Positions 24,660 through 37,600 of a stretch of DNA of 64,000 bases are shown here, in pieces. Below the pieces are notes generated by a model. It was given only the letters and a program-made list of their open reading frames with translations. It was not told the DNA's origin and did no database searches. Each line of letters starts with the position of its first letter. Within the stretch, counting starts at the first letter, position 1. The translations under genes and the position numbers were made by a program. This DNA is from Anaspis maculata (Eukaryota > Arthropoda > Insecta > Coleoptera > Scraptiidae). The stretch covers positions 98,238,836-98,302,835 of the forward strand of contig OX421962.1 in NCBI GenBank assembly GCA_949128115.1. Reading direction: 5' to 3'.

Positions 24660-24749
24660 TTTATAGTGCAATATAAAACACGGTAGAACAACAGTAACAA
24701 CACCAACAACACACAACACACACCAAGAACGAGTTGAGTGTTATCAACG

Positions 24750-24785
24750 ACTGACGTTTTTCTTCTGGCGACTTCAAATTTTATA
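24750..24785 (-). promoter_or_regulatory. Core promoter of the mucin-like membrane protein gene
   Basis: On the minus strand a TATAAAA box (24,785-24,779) lies about 33 nt upstream of an arthropod-type initiator TCAGT (24,754-24,750, A+1 at 24,752). This spacing is normal for a TATA promoter. The predicted 5' UTR is about 93 nt, AC-rich, and leads directly to the ATG at 24,659. The match supports the small exon 1 as the true gene start. Confidence 0.65.
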
Positions 24786-24789
24786 ACGT

Positions 24790-26006
24790 CTTATCTTCGA
24801 TAGCTTTTTACTTACGCAAACGTGCGTATTTTCTGCAGTTCGGTTTCCGAGTAGACGAAGCAAGAGGGGAAATGCAACACAACTGGGAATTTACCAATGT
24901 TTAAATTTAATTACTCATGCAAATTTACCCTCCTCCTTTTTGCGGTCGCTGTGTGTAGTACCTATCGCTAATTTTATCGGGTATCGGTTTACAAATCTGC
25001 TTACATAAACAACCTTGTTTGTGGATTTTCCTCGGCATTTTCTTTGCTGTTAGGAGGGATCTTCGTGATAATTTCCGCGTCATTTATGAGCATTTACGAA
25101 TCGCTCAACATTCAAATTGATGCTGGAGTTTATGGCAAATTAGGAATGGGGGATCATATACCGGAACAGGGCATATTTCAATGAAAAATGAATAAAAAGC
25201 TCAAGGCTCTTTTGTTTTCCGTCAACAAACTGACGACTGCTAGAACCGAAGAGCCCTAGGGCAAAAACATTGGAGACTGTAATCGAGATCTGGGAATCAT
25301 CGGAAAAACTAGAAGTATCTACCCAATCCTCACAACAATCATTGGGTAATAAAAACTAGGTACTGTTCGATAATACGTAAACAACGTTGCTTTTTAATTC
25401 GGTCTTTCAAGCCGCTGGAATCCCAGAAAATACGAGCAAAAATTGCTGTTCATAGTTTTTTGTTGACAGATATCTATAGTGCTGGTTCCCTGAAGCAACT
25501 AAAGTATTCCCCAAAAGCTGGAAATTTAGTGTCTTCACTATTGCACTATATTAGAAAATGTGTCACTTCCGTTATTTCAAGCAAATTAAGGAGGAGTAAT
25601 GGCCGGTGATGGTAGATAACGAAAAGTTCTAGGAAATTGTTGCACTTGCGGGGAAATCCGTTGTCTGGACAAAACGCTTCCCGGTTTCTCGATATCTCCA
25701 TAACAAAAGTACGGATTCGTGATGTCGGTCCAAAGTGATAGATTAAAAATAATGGATGGTTAAAGCGAAATAAAAGCAATGCAAAAGGAGCATATCAGAG
25801 CATCCAAGATCGATAGGTACTTGAACTTTATAGTTACGCGCCTTTACTAAACTAGGGAATCTGCGGAATAGGTTGTCCCTCAATGCTTGGCAATGGCAAG
25901 AAAAATATGTTGATTGAGAGAATTGAAGGAAGTCACTGAAAAAGCTCGCCAGTTCCTCAGTTCGCAATGGCAGAAATGTGGCCATTCTCAGCTAGGTAGC
26001 TAGGAA
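24790..26006. other. Upstream intergenic DNA of the membrane protein gene
   Basis: No gene is seen. This would include any distal regulatory DNA of the minus-strand gene, but no specific site can be named. Confidence 0.4.
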
Positions 26007-26995
26007 TACAGAGTGATTTTTTGAAAAGAACCCATCTTCATTTTCTTGCTGCACAATTTTTCTCTGAAGAAAAGCTGCCACTGGTCAATTTTCAAGGGGA
26101 GCCATATAACTAGCATGTTTTTAATCTTTCTGTTCCACCCCTCTGGGCTAGGCAGGGTGACTACCCTTTAAATTATTTAAAATAGGAATAGGAGTCGAGT
26201 TGCACATCGTTTTCAAGATCTTTTATTTCCCTTCAAAATAGTTTTCCAAAAATTGAAATCGAACAGCCCATTCCGACGTTATGAATTTTTCAAGATTATA
26301 TGTTTTCCCCTGTCATCAACATTTTATCTGAAAAAATCAGTTGATCCTTTCAGCAAACATTTTAGATTGGAAGAAATTATCATTTTTTACTCCACAGCAG
26401 GAACTAAGTTAGGGTAGATGGTAGAAGGGGTCTGAAGGTAATTTTCAACCCCTGATTCTAAATTCCGAAAAAGGATTCAAGTCTTTTGAAGTAAGAGCAT
26501 TACTTATTTCAGCTCCTGTTGTAAATGAAAATTTTGGAAGGGTTTTTTCACCCCCTATCCTAACTTAAGTTGCAACCATCGGCTGAAAAATGATTGACCA
26601 AAATTGGTAGGTATCCGTATTTTCTCCCAATCTTGGACGTTTACTAAAGGAATCAACTGATTTTTTAGATGCAATTTTGACAAGAAAGATTCGATTTTGA
26701 AAAATTCGTCACTTTAAAACGGGTAAATGGATTTCAAGTTTTTTTTGACCATTTTGAGAATTCAAAAAGACCTTCAAAATGATGTTCAACTTGACCCCTA
26801 TTACCATTTAAAATTCGTGAAAGGGTAGTCAACTAGTGACCCTGCCTAGAGGGGTGAAACAGAACGATTGACAATGCGCTAGTTGATCTCCCCACTCCCC
26901 CTTGAGAAGAAAATCGACCAGTGTCAGCTTTTTTCAGAAAAAAATTGTGCAGCGAGAAACTGGAGGTGGGTTTTTAAAAAAAAAATCACTCTGTA
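26007..26995. mobile_element. Foldback MITE with TACAGAGTGATTTTTT termini
   Basis: The first 16 bp (TACAGAGTGATTTTTT) are perfectly complementary to the right end at 26,980-26,995. Imperfect arms extend at least 150 bp (for example GCAGGGTGACTACCCTTT against AAAGGGTAGTCAACTAGTGACCCTGC). TA occupies both boundaries. There is no coding potential. Confidence 0.7.
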
Positions 26996-27311
26996 TAATT
27001 ATTGCTATTGAAAGAAATCACGCTTTGTTAGATGAGCAGTTTCTCGAACCAGGCAGGGCATCTTTATGCCCAATTCATTTGTTATACCTATGATGTATTG
27101 AAAAGTAAAGAAATTCACCCAACCAAGTGGAAGTGAATACATAGCATACCTAATGATTGCTGGGTAAGGGAAGTGGGATCTCGGGTGGGATGTTCCACTT
27201 TCTGCGTAAGTTAGTTCACGATAGAAGAGTATCAAGGTAGGTACAGTATGTGCTCACCCAGTCTGCATATAGCCCATTCAGGCTTTGCATTGAAAACTAT
27301 AGGGTGAAGGG

Positions 27312-28090
27312 TAGGGTTGCCAGATTTTTGAAAAGCATAAGAATTTCTCTCGGAATTTCTAGATGATGATAGCGAAAAAACAATATCAAGGTGCTAGCAA
27401 AATGGCGCCTCAGACGAAAATTTGTCGAAATAATAATAATACCAGAAAACCAATAATTTCCAAGAGCATTTTTTCAATTTTTTCATGTTCAGCATTCAAC
27501 AAATCCCATCCAAACGAGTGATAGAATAGATTTTTCCTCCAGTCGCCTTTTATTCCTGGAAATCTAGCGACATGGTAAGGGACGAAACGAGATCAAGGCC
27601 TATGAGGGGAAACTTGTTCTATCACTCCGTACTTATGCCCCCAAAAACTCATTGCATCCTTCAGAGAATCCTCATTTTCGACCATTGTTAAATTACATAA
27701 TTGTTATAGGAACCCTGTTCAAAATTAAAGTTTTCATATTGCAACTTCACTAATCAAAATCAGGTAAGTAGATATCTCACTTGCAGGGGAATACCAGGAA
27801 ATACGATTCTGCGTCCTGCAAGTCTGCAGGGTGCAATTAAACGCCTTTCTCATGTCTTGTAAGTACCATAATACAATCCCCTCCTAAGAATAAACTTTGT
27901 GATACAATCACAACTAAATAGTTGAACGTTTTGTTTCAAAATCGTGTGATGCAGAAAAATAAAAATGAAAAATCAGAGCGTTATAGGCGGAACTGTAAAA
28001 ATCGGGACATTTCAGTGAGCTGGCGGGACGCGGGACATACAAATGAAAATCGGGAAAGTCCCGCCTAAATCGGGACGTCTGGCAACCCTA
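27312..28090. mobile_element. Non-autonomous hAT-like element with perfect 8-bp target duplication
   Basis: The 13-bp TIR TAGGGTTGCCAGA is matched by TCTGGCAACCCTA at the right end. The 8 bp GTGAAGGG occur immediately on both sides (27,304-27,311 and 28,091-28,098), the hallmark of hAT transposition. The right subterminal region is rich in CGGGAC/GTCCCG motifs. There is no transposase frame. Confidence 0.85.
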
Positions 28091-28099
28091 GTGAAGGGT

Positions 28100-29820
28100 G
28101 GGCATAATAGGTCTTACGCTTAGGTGAGTAGGTATCTTACACGTCTACCATAATTATGCGTTCTCATTTACATACCCGAAATGTCATTATGGTCTTTTCC
28201 CATTTTCCTTGCACCGTCATGACTTTCCGTTGTAATAATCTTCTAATCGGCTTTTCATTTCAGCCCAACGACGGAGATTGTTAAGGATCTTATCGTAATT
28301 ATATAGCGTAGCTTACCTTCTAAATATCAGCGGTATATGCATGGCATGGGGAGAAAAAAAAACGAAAGGACGTGACCTATTTCCAGGCTCTTCTAAATTG
28401 CCATCCCCATAAACAAAGCTAATTTCTTTGGAGAAATGATACACCACCGTGCGCGCAACTTGGGCAATAGTACTAGGCATTCTGAAAGGTCAGAGGTGGA
28501 TTTATCCAGGCTAAGAGGGATTAATAGCCAAGGGTTGGGTTTTTTCGCATTTTCACCCTAAATGGGTAGAATATTATATCAGTTCAGCACAGTTCAGACA
28601 CTGGTATTTAGTATTGAAGTCTCGATTTAAGTAACATGCGATCAAGGAAAGAAACATTGGATTGGCTTTGCGGGGTGAAAAATTACGTCGGTCATTCAGC
28701 CAATTCAGTCGCTCCAGTTGATATTATTTTGAACTCGATTTTGGATGTCTTAGTACACAAATCCGCAAAGATGTAGACCACAATTATTCAAAAGAAAAAA
28801 ATATTTCAAAAACATTTCTAAAAAGGAAGTCCAGTAAAGTATGTCGGAACTTTTCTAAATTTTTTGCGTTCTTCTGCAGGGTAGATACCAAATACTAATT
28901 AAGTATTGAACAATTTTTTTAATTTCAAGAAATAAAACTAAGTAGGTAGTAATTCCGCTAGTTGACAATTTTTATTACAAAAAAATTATGTGCGACAACT
29001 AAGTAGGTACGTCGGATCCAATCCTCGATCCACTCGGAACTTCAGCATTCACGTAGAGTATTTCATGCGTCTACCTTACCTCCTTAAAAAATTCTGCAAA
29101 AATGATGACCCAAAAAAAAATCTATTATGGCACCACAATACTTTTCCAATTAGGGCTAATACCTATGGATATTTTTCTCTAGACGTCCTTTTGGGTGGGA
29201 AGTTGGAATTTGATAGAAAGACTGAAACAAATTTGCGGCATCTTCATAATAATTTAAGACAAAATTGGAAAAATTTCCGGAAAATTAGAATTTCCCGGAA
29301 AAACCCAAAGCTTTTTCTTCGGGTTTTTCCAAATCACCTCATTGTAAAAATCGTCAAATTTAAGCTTTATTTCAAGCCCTATCATTTGAGTCCGGTCCCA
29401 ATAATGTCATGACTGTTTTGCATTTTTCACTGGAAAACTTTTGGAAAATTAGAAAAAGTTGGCAAATTCTCAAGAACCAATTACCTACCTATTGTTAAAA
29501 AAAGATGAAATTTCAACTCAGTCGAATCAACGACTCGACAGTTGAATCAAATCGAAGCAACAAGACTCGATAAGAACCGGGAACATCAAAAGTGGCGGAG
29601 ATTAAGATCTACGACCGGCCCGCTTGAGCATTATTTGATATCCAAATTTTATCCTATAGAATTATACGCTATTTACTATTCATATTTTGACAGCTTTATG
29701 GAAGCAAAACAACTTTTGCACAGTGAAATGCATAATTTGGCTGTGTCCGTCCAATTCGGTTAGAGTTCTAATCCATCTGCAATCTGCATGCTACACAGCA
29801 CTGATTACAACATCGACCTA
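28100..29820. other. Intergenic DNA
   Basis: No supported gene. An open frame around 28,990-29,412 is AT-rich, of unremarkable composition and without a domain. Confidence 0.4.
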
Positions 29821-30531
29821 CTATAGTAGAGGAAAAATGAGACTCTATTGTGACTTTCGTGTGCACGGAAAGGTAAAAAGCTGGGGTGCATTTTTTATGG
29901 TGTAGTATGGCTTGGGGATTAAGAATCCACTTGTCGTCAAAAAATCGTCCAGTGTGGGGGCGGTATGGGGGCGGTTTTGTGAAAAAACAGTTTTTTAAAA
30001 AAATGTTCTACAGTTTGTCAGCTTTTGGCTGATATTAGCTAGGAACAAATCCGTCAACTGTAAGTTGTCGTAAATAATTTATGAATAAAAAGGTGATCAT
30101 TTACTTTGCCATTAGGATACACGTAAAACTTGACTGCCTCGTGCGCAAAGAACGTTGAATATCTCAGTAACGTGTTGAATGACATTTTTCATTCCACTCC
30201 CACTCGATTATCTCCGTAACCACTAGTTCAATCAAAAAAGTTCCTTCTGTAAACCATGTTACCTATTCCATTGCGATTCTTGCGGTTTTTTCAGATTTGA
30301 TTTATCTTGAATAGTAACTGAGCTAGGGACGGAATTGTAATGTACTGCATGCAGCGGACAACTGCAGCACTGAGGCCCTCGCGTACCCCTGCCATCCGCG
30401 CACCCCCGCGAAGGCCATGGTGTATTGAGGCGGGAAATCTGCAGACTTATTATTGTGGCTGATGATCGAAACATTGTAAAAGTGTAGTCGGTAAATTTGC
30501 AATATAAATAAATATATACCTCTTGAATTAC

Positions 30532-30560
30532 GACGTACGTACGTACGTACGACGTACGTA
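30532..30560. repeat. ACGT tetranucleotide tract in the left palindrome arm
   Basis: ACGACGTACGTACGTACGT-type repeats, themselves self-complementary, lie here. The matching spot in the right arm (about 32,675-32,687) has only ACGTACGT, so the tract expanded in one arm after the duplication. Confidence 0.8.
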
Positions 30561-31099
30561 TATTATAATAGTCCAGTCAAAATAGGTTTTAACCGGAAAT
30601 AAATACTGAAATTCCCAAAAAGCTTGTTTTTTTTAGGACCAATAAAAAAGGGCCATCCTTAAAAATTTTCTTTTTTTCTGAATGGCTTGTGAACTATTAT
30701 CTCTTCAGAACACAGCACCAGCACCAGCAAAGCAAATGTAGCCCGTTAAATTCCCAAGAGATCGTACAAAACTCATCACTTTTTGGTCAATAGCCTCTGT
30801 GATATCGCGTCTACAAAAACGCAGTGAAAATTACTCAAAATATATTTCCGGATTTTCTGTAAAAATATGCATGGTGTCAATTCAGGGGCTGTAACGTGGA
30901 CAGCGAATGTGCGAATTTCAATGTGTTTTTTCTACATTCGGTATCACACTTTTGTTTAGAAGTCACCAACTTCAAAATGGTACTTTTTCTCGACCTTTGA
31001 AATCGATACTTGATGTCCCGAAGAACCCGCAAAAATCGATTTTTTTCATAAATAGAATGATCTACACGCAGTCTTCCTTCAAATTGATTGTTTTTATTT

Positions 31100-31140
31100 C
31101 TGACCGGTTTCGCAGGTCTCTGGCCCTTCTTCATCAAAGT
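31100..31140 (-). ncRNA. Possible degenerate hammerhead-like motif downstream of the Penelope fragment
   Basis: The minus strand reads TTTGATGAAGAAGG, a short linker, then GCGAAACCGGTC. TGATGA and GAAA are the two conserved core strings of hammerhead ribozymes, which are known from the terminal repeats of Penelope-like elements. The base before TGATGA is T rather than C, so activity is doubtful. It lies about 300 nt after the end of the endonuclease fragment. Confidence 0.25.
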
Positions 31141-31429
31141 GTGGAGTCTAAAATAAAATACATAAAACAAGTGGGTAGGTACATAAAAGGTGAACGATAA
31201 CACACCGAATCACCGACATTGTATAAATGGTGAAGATAAAGTTTGTGTGAATGATAAGTGAATTGTTTTTAAATTCTTCAGATGTCAGTATAACATTTGT
31301 GATGTTGTCATGGAAGGACGGAAAAAAGAACTTGATGGAAATGCATGAAATAATAATAGAGCTAATAAAAATGGTACAAGGTGGGTGATGAATTAATGAA
31401 AGGATGGTTGAATGGAAAGAAAAAAGATT

Positions 31430-31660
31430 ATTTAAATCAAAGGCGTTGTAAAAATGTTTAAAAAAGAAATCTATACAATCTTTTAGGCAATTTCGGACAG
31501 AATTATTAGTTGCTTTACAAATTTCAAGAACCTCTATACTATCTAAAAGCCGTCCTTTTTTACAAACATGTAAAATTTCAAAATTAGTTCCAAGGACGAA
31601 GTTATGATTTTCTGAGATGATTTTGATGATTAGATGAATATGATTAATAATTCTTTCCAA
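31430..31660 (-). pseudogene. C-terminal fragment of a Penelope-like GIY-YIG endonuclease
   Basis: The minus-strand frame contains NHNFVLGTNFEILHVCKKGR and then LDSIEVLEI, followed by an Asn/Leu-rich segment (NNSVRNCLKDC). This pattern (NH..., then a hydrophobic ILH, KGR.LD.IE..EI) is what I recognise at the C-terminus of the GIY-YIG domain of Penelope-like retroelements. The reverse transcriptase and the catalytic GIY-YIG residues themselves are absent, so this is a 3' end only. A partial inverted copy starting at NCL(K/N)DC continues on the plus strand from 31,660. The frame remains open to 31,148, but this is probably 3' untranslated DNA. Confidence 0.5.
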
Positions 31661-33403
31661 AATTGCCTAAATGATTGTATAGATTTCCCTTTTAAACATT
31701 TTTACAACGCCTTTGATTCAAATAACCTTTTCTCTATCTAGTCAACCATCCTGCTTTCATTATTTATCACCCACCTTGTACCATTATTATTAGCTCTATT
31801 ATTCCATACATTTCCATCAAGCTCTTTTGTCCGTTCTTCCACGACAGCATCACAAATGTTATATTGACATCTGAAGAATTTAAAAACAATCATCAAATGC
31901 AAGTACAATATTCAGCAGTTAGTGTCCGGACTACCTTTTTTTCTGAATAGGTCGTTTTAGTCTTTCAACCCATACAACTCAGAAACCATCACTATAGGAT
32001 AAATATTCCGAAACATGTTATTTTTTCTGTATTCAATTCTTCATATTTTCCCTGGATGGTTTTGCTCTACCTAAGTGAAAAATGAGGCAAATAGTATGGT
32101 ATGAAAAAAATCGATTTTTGGGGATTCTTCGAGACAGCAAGTATCGATTCCACAGGTCGAGGAAAAGTACCATTTTGAAGTTGGCGACTTCTTGACTTCT
32201 AGACAAAAGTGTGATACCGAATGTTGAATTAGCTTTTCCCGCATGTAAAACACATTGAAATTCGCACATTCGCTGTCCACGTTACAGCCCCTGAATTGAC
32301 ACCATGCATATTTTTACATAAAATCCGGAAATATATTTTGAGTAATTTTCACTGCGTTTTTGTAGACGCGATATCACAGAGGCTATTGACCAAAAAGTGA
32401 TGAGTTTTGTACGATCTCTTGGGAATTTAACGGGCTACATTTGCTTTGCTGGTGCTGGTGCTGTGTTCTGAAGAGATAATAGTTCACAATCCATTCAGAA
32501 AAAAAGAAAATTTTCAAGGATGGCCCTTTTTTATTGGTCCTAAAAAAAACAAGCTTTTTGGGAATTTCAGTATGTTATTCCACGTTCAATTCTGCATCGA
32601 TCCACCAAATTTCGTCAACTTCCGAATTTATTTCCGGTTAAAACCTATTTTGACTGGACCATTATAATATGTGAAGACGTACGTCGTAATTCAAGGGGTA
32701 TATATTTATTTATATTGCAAATTTACCGACTACACTTTTACAATGTTTCGATCATCAGCCACAATAATAAGTCTGCAGATTTCCCGCCTCAATACACCAT
32801 GGCCTTCGCGGGGATGCGCGGGTGGCAGGGGTACGCGAGGGCCTCAGCGCTGCAGTTGTTCGCTGCATGCAGTACATTACAATTCCGTCCCTAGCTCAGT
32901 TACTATTCAAGATAAATCAAATCTGAAAAAACCGCAAGAATCGCAATGGAATAGGTAACATGGTTTACAGAAGGAACTTTTTTGATTGAACTAGTGGTTA
33001 CGGAGATAATCGAGTGGGAGTGGAATGAAAAATGTCATTCAACACGTTACTGAGATATTCAACGTTCTTTGCGCACGAGGCAGTCAAGTTTTACGTGTAT
33101 CCTAATGGCAAAGTAAATGATCACCTTTTTATTCATAAATTATTTACGACAACTTACAGTTGACGGATTTGTTCCTAGCTAATATCAGCCAAAAGCTGAC
33201 AAACTGTAGAACATTTTTTTAAAAAACTGTTTTTTCACAAAACCGCCCCCATACCGCCCCCACACTGGACGATTTTTTGACGACAAGTGGATTCTTCATC
33301 CTCAAGCCATACTACACCATAAAAAATGCACCCCAGCTTTTTACCTTTCCGTGCACACGAACTTCTCAAATAAGCACATTTTGCTTCATATTTTCCTCTA
33401 CTA

Positions 33404-34421
33404 CTAAACAATAAACGTATTTTTGATCAGCATGCTGACTGCATATTATTGATTGGCACTTCTGAACCTCTTGTTAGCGGGATGCCACAATGTCGTCTTC
33501 AAGTTCGATGAAGCGGAAACACGCATCCGACCACCTGTGTCCGTTGTCTTGTTGTAGATATACCGAGTAGTAAGAAGTATATCCACAGAGGAAATAAGAA
33601 ACAATGCGCTTTTCCACTACCTACCTCTTCGACTTATTTATTTTCCCTTCAATTCAAGTTTCTGACGGATCGCTTCACATCCATCGAGGATTGAGTATCC
33701 TTGGACACGTAAGAGCTCCGGGATCTTAATTGGGAATAATTGGACCGAATTGAAACGTTTGACTCAGTGTTAAGCCGCCTGTAATGTCTCACATCGGCGA
33801 TATAGTCAATTAACACGCAATGTGAGATTCAATTAATGATGGGAACAGCAAACACAGAATTTGCTGCTGATCGCGTAAAAATTCGACATCGAAATGGGAA
33901 ATTATTTTTTCATGCGGATAGCATACAAGGAAGAATTTAAGAGAAGCGCGATATCGCGAAAATGTTCCGATCCGTTATTCGTTCGCCATATCCCACCCCC
34001 AAGACCAATGGCAAAAGGGTGCAGGGTCAAGGGTATTTCGTTTCGTTTTAAAGGACAAAGGTCATTCCTCGTGTTCTTTCTTCAAGGAGACATTACAACA
34101 TCAAATCAACTGATTTCCCTAGAAATCACACAAAGTATTCGACCGCATCTCCTTAAAAACGTCTACATCATACTCAAGTTAATTGAAACTCACCTACCAC
34201 CTCGCAGCATCCTTCCTGTTCCTGCAACAACCTTTCGATGAGATGTTAAAATACAAAAATGAGTTTTCTATTTTTGAAAATATTTATCACGGGTCGAAGG
34301 GAAGTCCTTCAAACCCTCTTGTAATTTCGTTGTTAAAAAAGATCTAAGCAAACTGTTTGAGGTAGAATATTGCGTGAAAAATATCAACCACTACGCATGT
34401 GTATTGGATATTTGTTTTTTG
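33404..34421. other. Intergenic DNA
   Basis: No supported gene; an open frame at 33,894-34,241 lacks any recognisable domain. Confidence 0.4.
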
Positions 34422-34612
34422 TACAGAGTGAATAAGAAAACCTCGAAGAAAACCTAGGAAAATATTTTTCTTCAAAAATGCCTCCAAATCTTCCGATTGA
34501 TCTTTCAACCGACGTCCGTCGTGCCGAAGATCACACGGTCGTGTACCAAGAAGGTTTTTTAAGGGACTTTTGTTGAAGAAACTGGATTTTTTATTCCATG
34601 ACTCACCCTGTA
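34422..34612. mobile_element. 191-bp MITE with TACAGRGTGA termini
   Basis: The left end TACAGAGTGAATAAG and right end ACTCACCCTGTA are near-complementary over about 10 bp, with TA at both edges. It belongs to the TACAGRGTG-terminus class seen throughout the window. No coding capacity. Confidence 0.5.
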
Positions 34613-37600
34613 TAGCAATGGAAGTTTAATACCCATCCAGCAGTTATTCAACAGATGACCTTGATCTTCTGGAATAACTAAACTATAGAAGGGCTCGAAA
34701 AACCTCCTTTTGACCATATTTTCAAAAATAAAGGTCATCCGTCAATATCATAGATAGAAATACAAATGTAATGGTGGTAGGTTCCCACATCAGGTTGACT
34801 ACCCCCGGTTCCACCACACTTTAAGTAACGACTTAAATTTACCACTCTCATAGTACCTAGGCAACTTGCCATGCTATTAATGGCGGCTGGTGCATAGCAA
34901 CTATCAGCGTGAAAGATTTAATCCGCTCATAAAACTTTGGTGGAACCGAAGGAGAATGTTCTCACTTTGCTGGCTTGAAACGTTAATTCCAATTTTCAAG
35001 AGTCAAAAGTCAAACGTCTCCCAATAAGCAACTCACTTTTTGCGATGGTGGATCTTGGGGCAGCCCCAGGACAAATTACCTACGCAAAATGGGGACCAAA
35101 TAAATCATAAATTAATAAATTATCCAGCACCTTCACGCTTCAAATGTCAAAGAGAGAAAATTGTGTGATTTTAATACCTGCGCGCATTCGACTAGCGACT
35201 AGCGGAAAACTCATTAAAGTTCCGGATCCCTCGGCACCTTTTCCTAAATTGAGTTGATATACCATACAGTGAGGGAGTAAGGCCAGCTTCTTGAATGATT
35301 TCGAAGTAATGAAGATCTCGGCAAGCTTTTAGTCTGCTGTTCCCGACGAGAATTTAGCTAAAAAATATTGGAATTGGGAAAATACTAGAGCTGTCTTTGG
35401 TTCAATCAATTGGGTAGGTATTGATTTGATGTCGGAGATTATCAAAAGCTGCCGACTTATACCTATCTATCTGAAAAATAAACGCGAAAAAGCACCTGAT
35501 GCAGTAGAGCTTCAGACAATAGAAAGAAAACATGCACTCACCTTAACGAGAAGTATTGTCAATATGTTATTGTAACTCTGAAAGCGGTGAGAGGTCTTCA
35601 GGTTGTATGCTTTTTGACTTATTTTCATTTCTTGATACTTTGTAAAATGAGAAGGTAGACATTCCGCAATGTATCGACTATCGATTTTTTAGTAAATCGA
35701 CGGTAAATAGAATGGGGATGTGCTTATTATTGTCAACGCCACTGCCAAGTATGTTGCAGAAATTGTTAAGAATGCCTGGTGTGGTGGTATAAATCACGAG
35801 CCGCCAGTTTCCAACGATTCTTGTTGTCCGTGATGGAATAAGGTGGAGGGTTGGAAATTAGCGTTTGCCAGACGTTTCGTGACTGAAGCCCAAGCCCATA
35901 TCCACACCAGCCATACAGCATAACGTCGTCATCGTAAAAAGTGTTTCAGCAAAATGGAAATCAATATTTTGCTACCCCTCTTTGGCTACCGGCCTCTGCC
36001 ATAGACTTTCAGAACAATTACTAGTGTTATGCGTCCCGTTCGTTCGCATGGAAAATGAGGTGTGACATTTTGCACTGAAAGCCTTAGAGTGGAATTAATA
36101 GATTTGCAGGCCGCGTTGTTATGGCGGTGCTTCTGGTATTCGGCAGGAGTATTTCCGTCACGTATTACGTTTTAATCGTTTGGATACCAGAAGCTGTCAT
36201 TCAGGATTATCCCTGAATTACACGTTTTCAAGATATTATCCATGTTTCAACTCACCCAACTCCCAGACTCAATTATGATGAGTAGCGACGCACACACAGC
36301 GAGCTTGAAAAGGAAAAGCAAAACGTAAAACCCCCTGTAAAACCGAGGGTAAAACCCTACTTCCATTAGTTACATCCAAACTGCAGCTATAAATCCCTAC
36401 AAAATGAATTCATGAATTCATACCTACATGTTGTTGTAATGTAATTAAGTTATAAATACCTACTTGCTTTTACCTGGAGGTCGTCTTTTAGTGATTTTTC
36501 ATCGCCACAAATTAAATTTTCTCTGATCGAGTACAAAGCAATTCATTTTTTATTGAATTATTACGGCAAGTATTATGTAAATGGAATGGGTTTTTAAATC
36601 GATTAGAATAAACACCAGAGAGTCCAGAGACGAGACCAGAGATGACTCATTACAAGCGTTTTCCAGATGCGCTGAAATCAATGAAAATGTCTTCGGGGAT
36701 GAACTGGCGACTGGCGGTGCTCTTTAGTCCAGTGGATGTTTTGGGGATTTAGATTTGCGAACATGATTCCTTTCGGTCGCCCTTTTAGTACCACTTGAAT
36801 TACGTGCAGTATAATAACGGCTCTGGATCTTTGGCAGTCCCGAGTACCCATTCCTGTTGTTTCATCCCTTTTGGTCGGCGGGAGATGGAGATAACAAGCT
36901 GTAAATGTCGTTAGCCTAGCCAATTAGAATTACGGCAAACTCGATTTTATGTTGTGCATGGTATACATAGAGAGGAACTCTCTATTGTTCAAGTCGATAA
37001 TAATATAATGTATGTATAGGTATAACCTACATCGAGACCTACATACTAGACATTCACTATGACACGACTCAATAATTCATGCTGGAATGCAACTAAATTT
37101 GTGATGAAACGTCGTATCGGTCGACTAATTTAGTCCAGAATGTGTGAGGAGGCAGTGCCGGATTTAGGACGCATTGTAAGCCATGTAAACCGGTTATGTT
37201 GAGGTCCATAAACCTGTAAGTTCGAGGACATCTAGAATACCTATCCCTTGTGCTTGCTTCATAAGTTTTTTTGTGAAAACCTGTCGATTGGTTTTTTACT
37301 GACAGAACTTTCAAAAAGTGTAACGCTAATTTTGCCCGGCAGTGTATTACATGTCAAAGTAGTTGAATAAAGGCCTTGTTCTTATACCTTACCCTACCTC
37401 AACGCTGTTAACTAGGATAGCTAGCCTTTCTAAATTGTTCCCTAAGAGATGAGTTTCCCCTAATAATTACTTATATCCGCTACACATCAATACTCCGACA
37501 AACACCTGATTCTACACCTTGACCATCAACGTTTAGACTTTGTTTGGGTATAACGTGATTCGGAATTCTGATTGTCCCTTTATCAGATTCAACATTCAGG

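Larger units (their letters stand above)
29825..33403. repeat. 3.6-kb palindrome (long inverted duplication) around a Penelope-like fragment
   Basis: The left arm starts TAGTAGAGGAAAA (29,825) and its complement ends at 33,403. The arms match through TTCGTGTGCACGGAAAGG, the GGGGGCGGTATGGGGGCGG block, the GC-rich block at 30,340-30,430 and the CACTTTTG(T/G)...GGACAGCGAATGTGCG block. They also match an inner pair (31,258-31,497 against 31,657-31,892). A single-copy spacer of about 170 bp (31,490-31,660) forms the centre. The arms differ between about 31,040-31,250 and 31,900-32,095. The palindrome may be a foldback element or a head-to-head retroelement dimer. Confidence 0.75.

Noticed and set aside
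28990..29412. 140-codon plus-strand frame as a gene
   Set aside because: AT-driven composition, no domain, no convincing start context and no splice signals.
31148..31430. Extension of the Penelope-like protein to 170 residues
   Set aside because: After about residue 75 the translation is AT-driven and continues into sequence that also appears as untranslated DNA in the right palindrome arm.
33894..34241. 115-codon plus-strand frame as a gene
   Set aside because: No recognisable domain, and no promoter or exon-boundary evidence.
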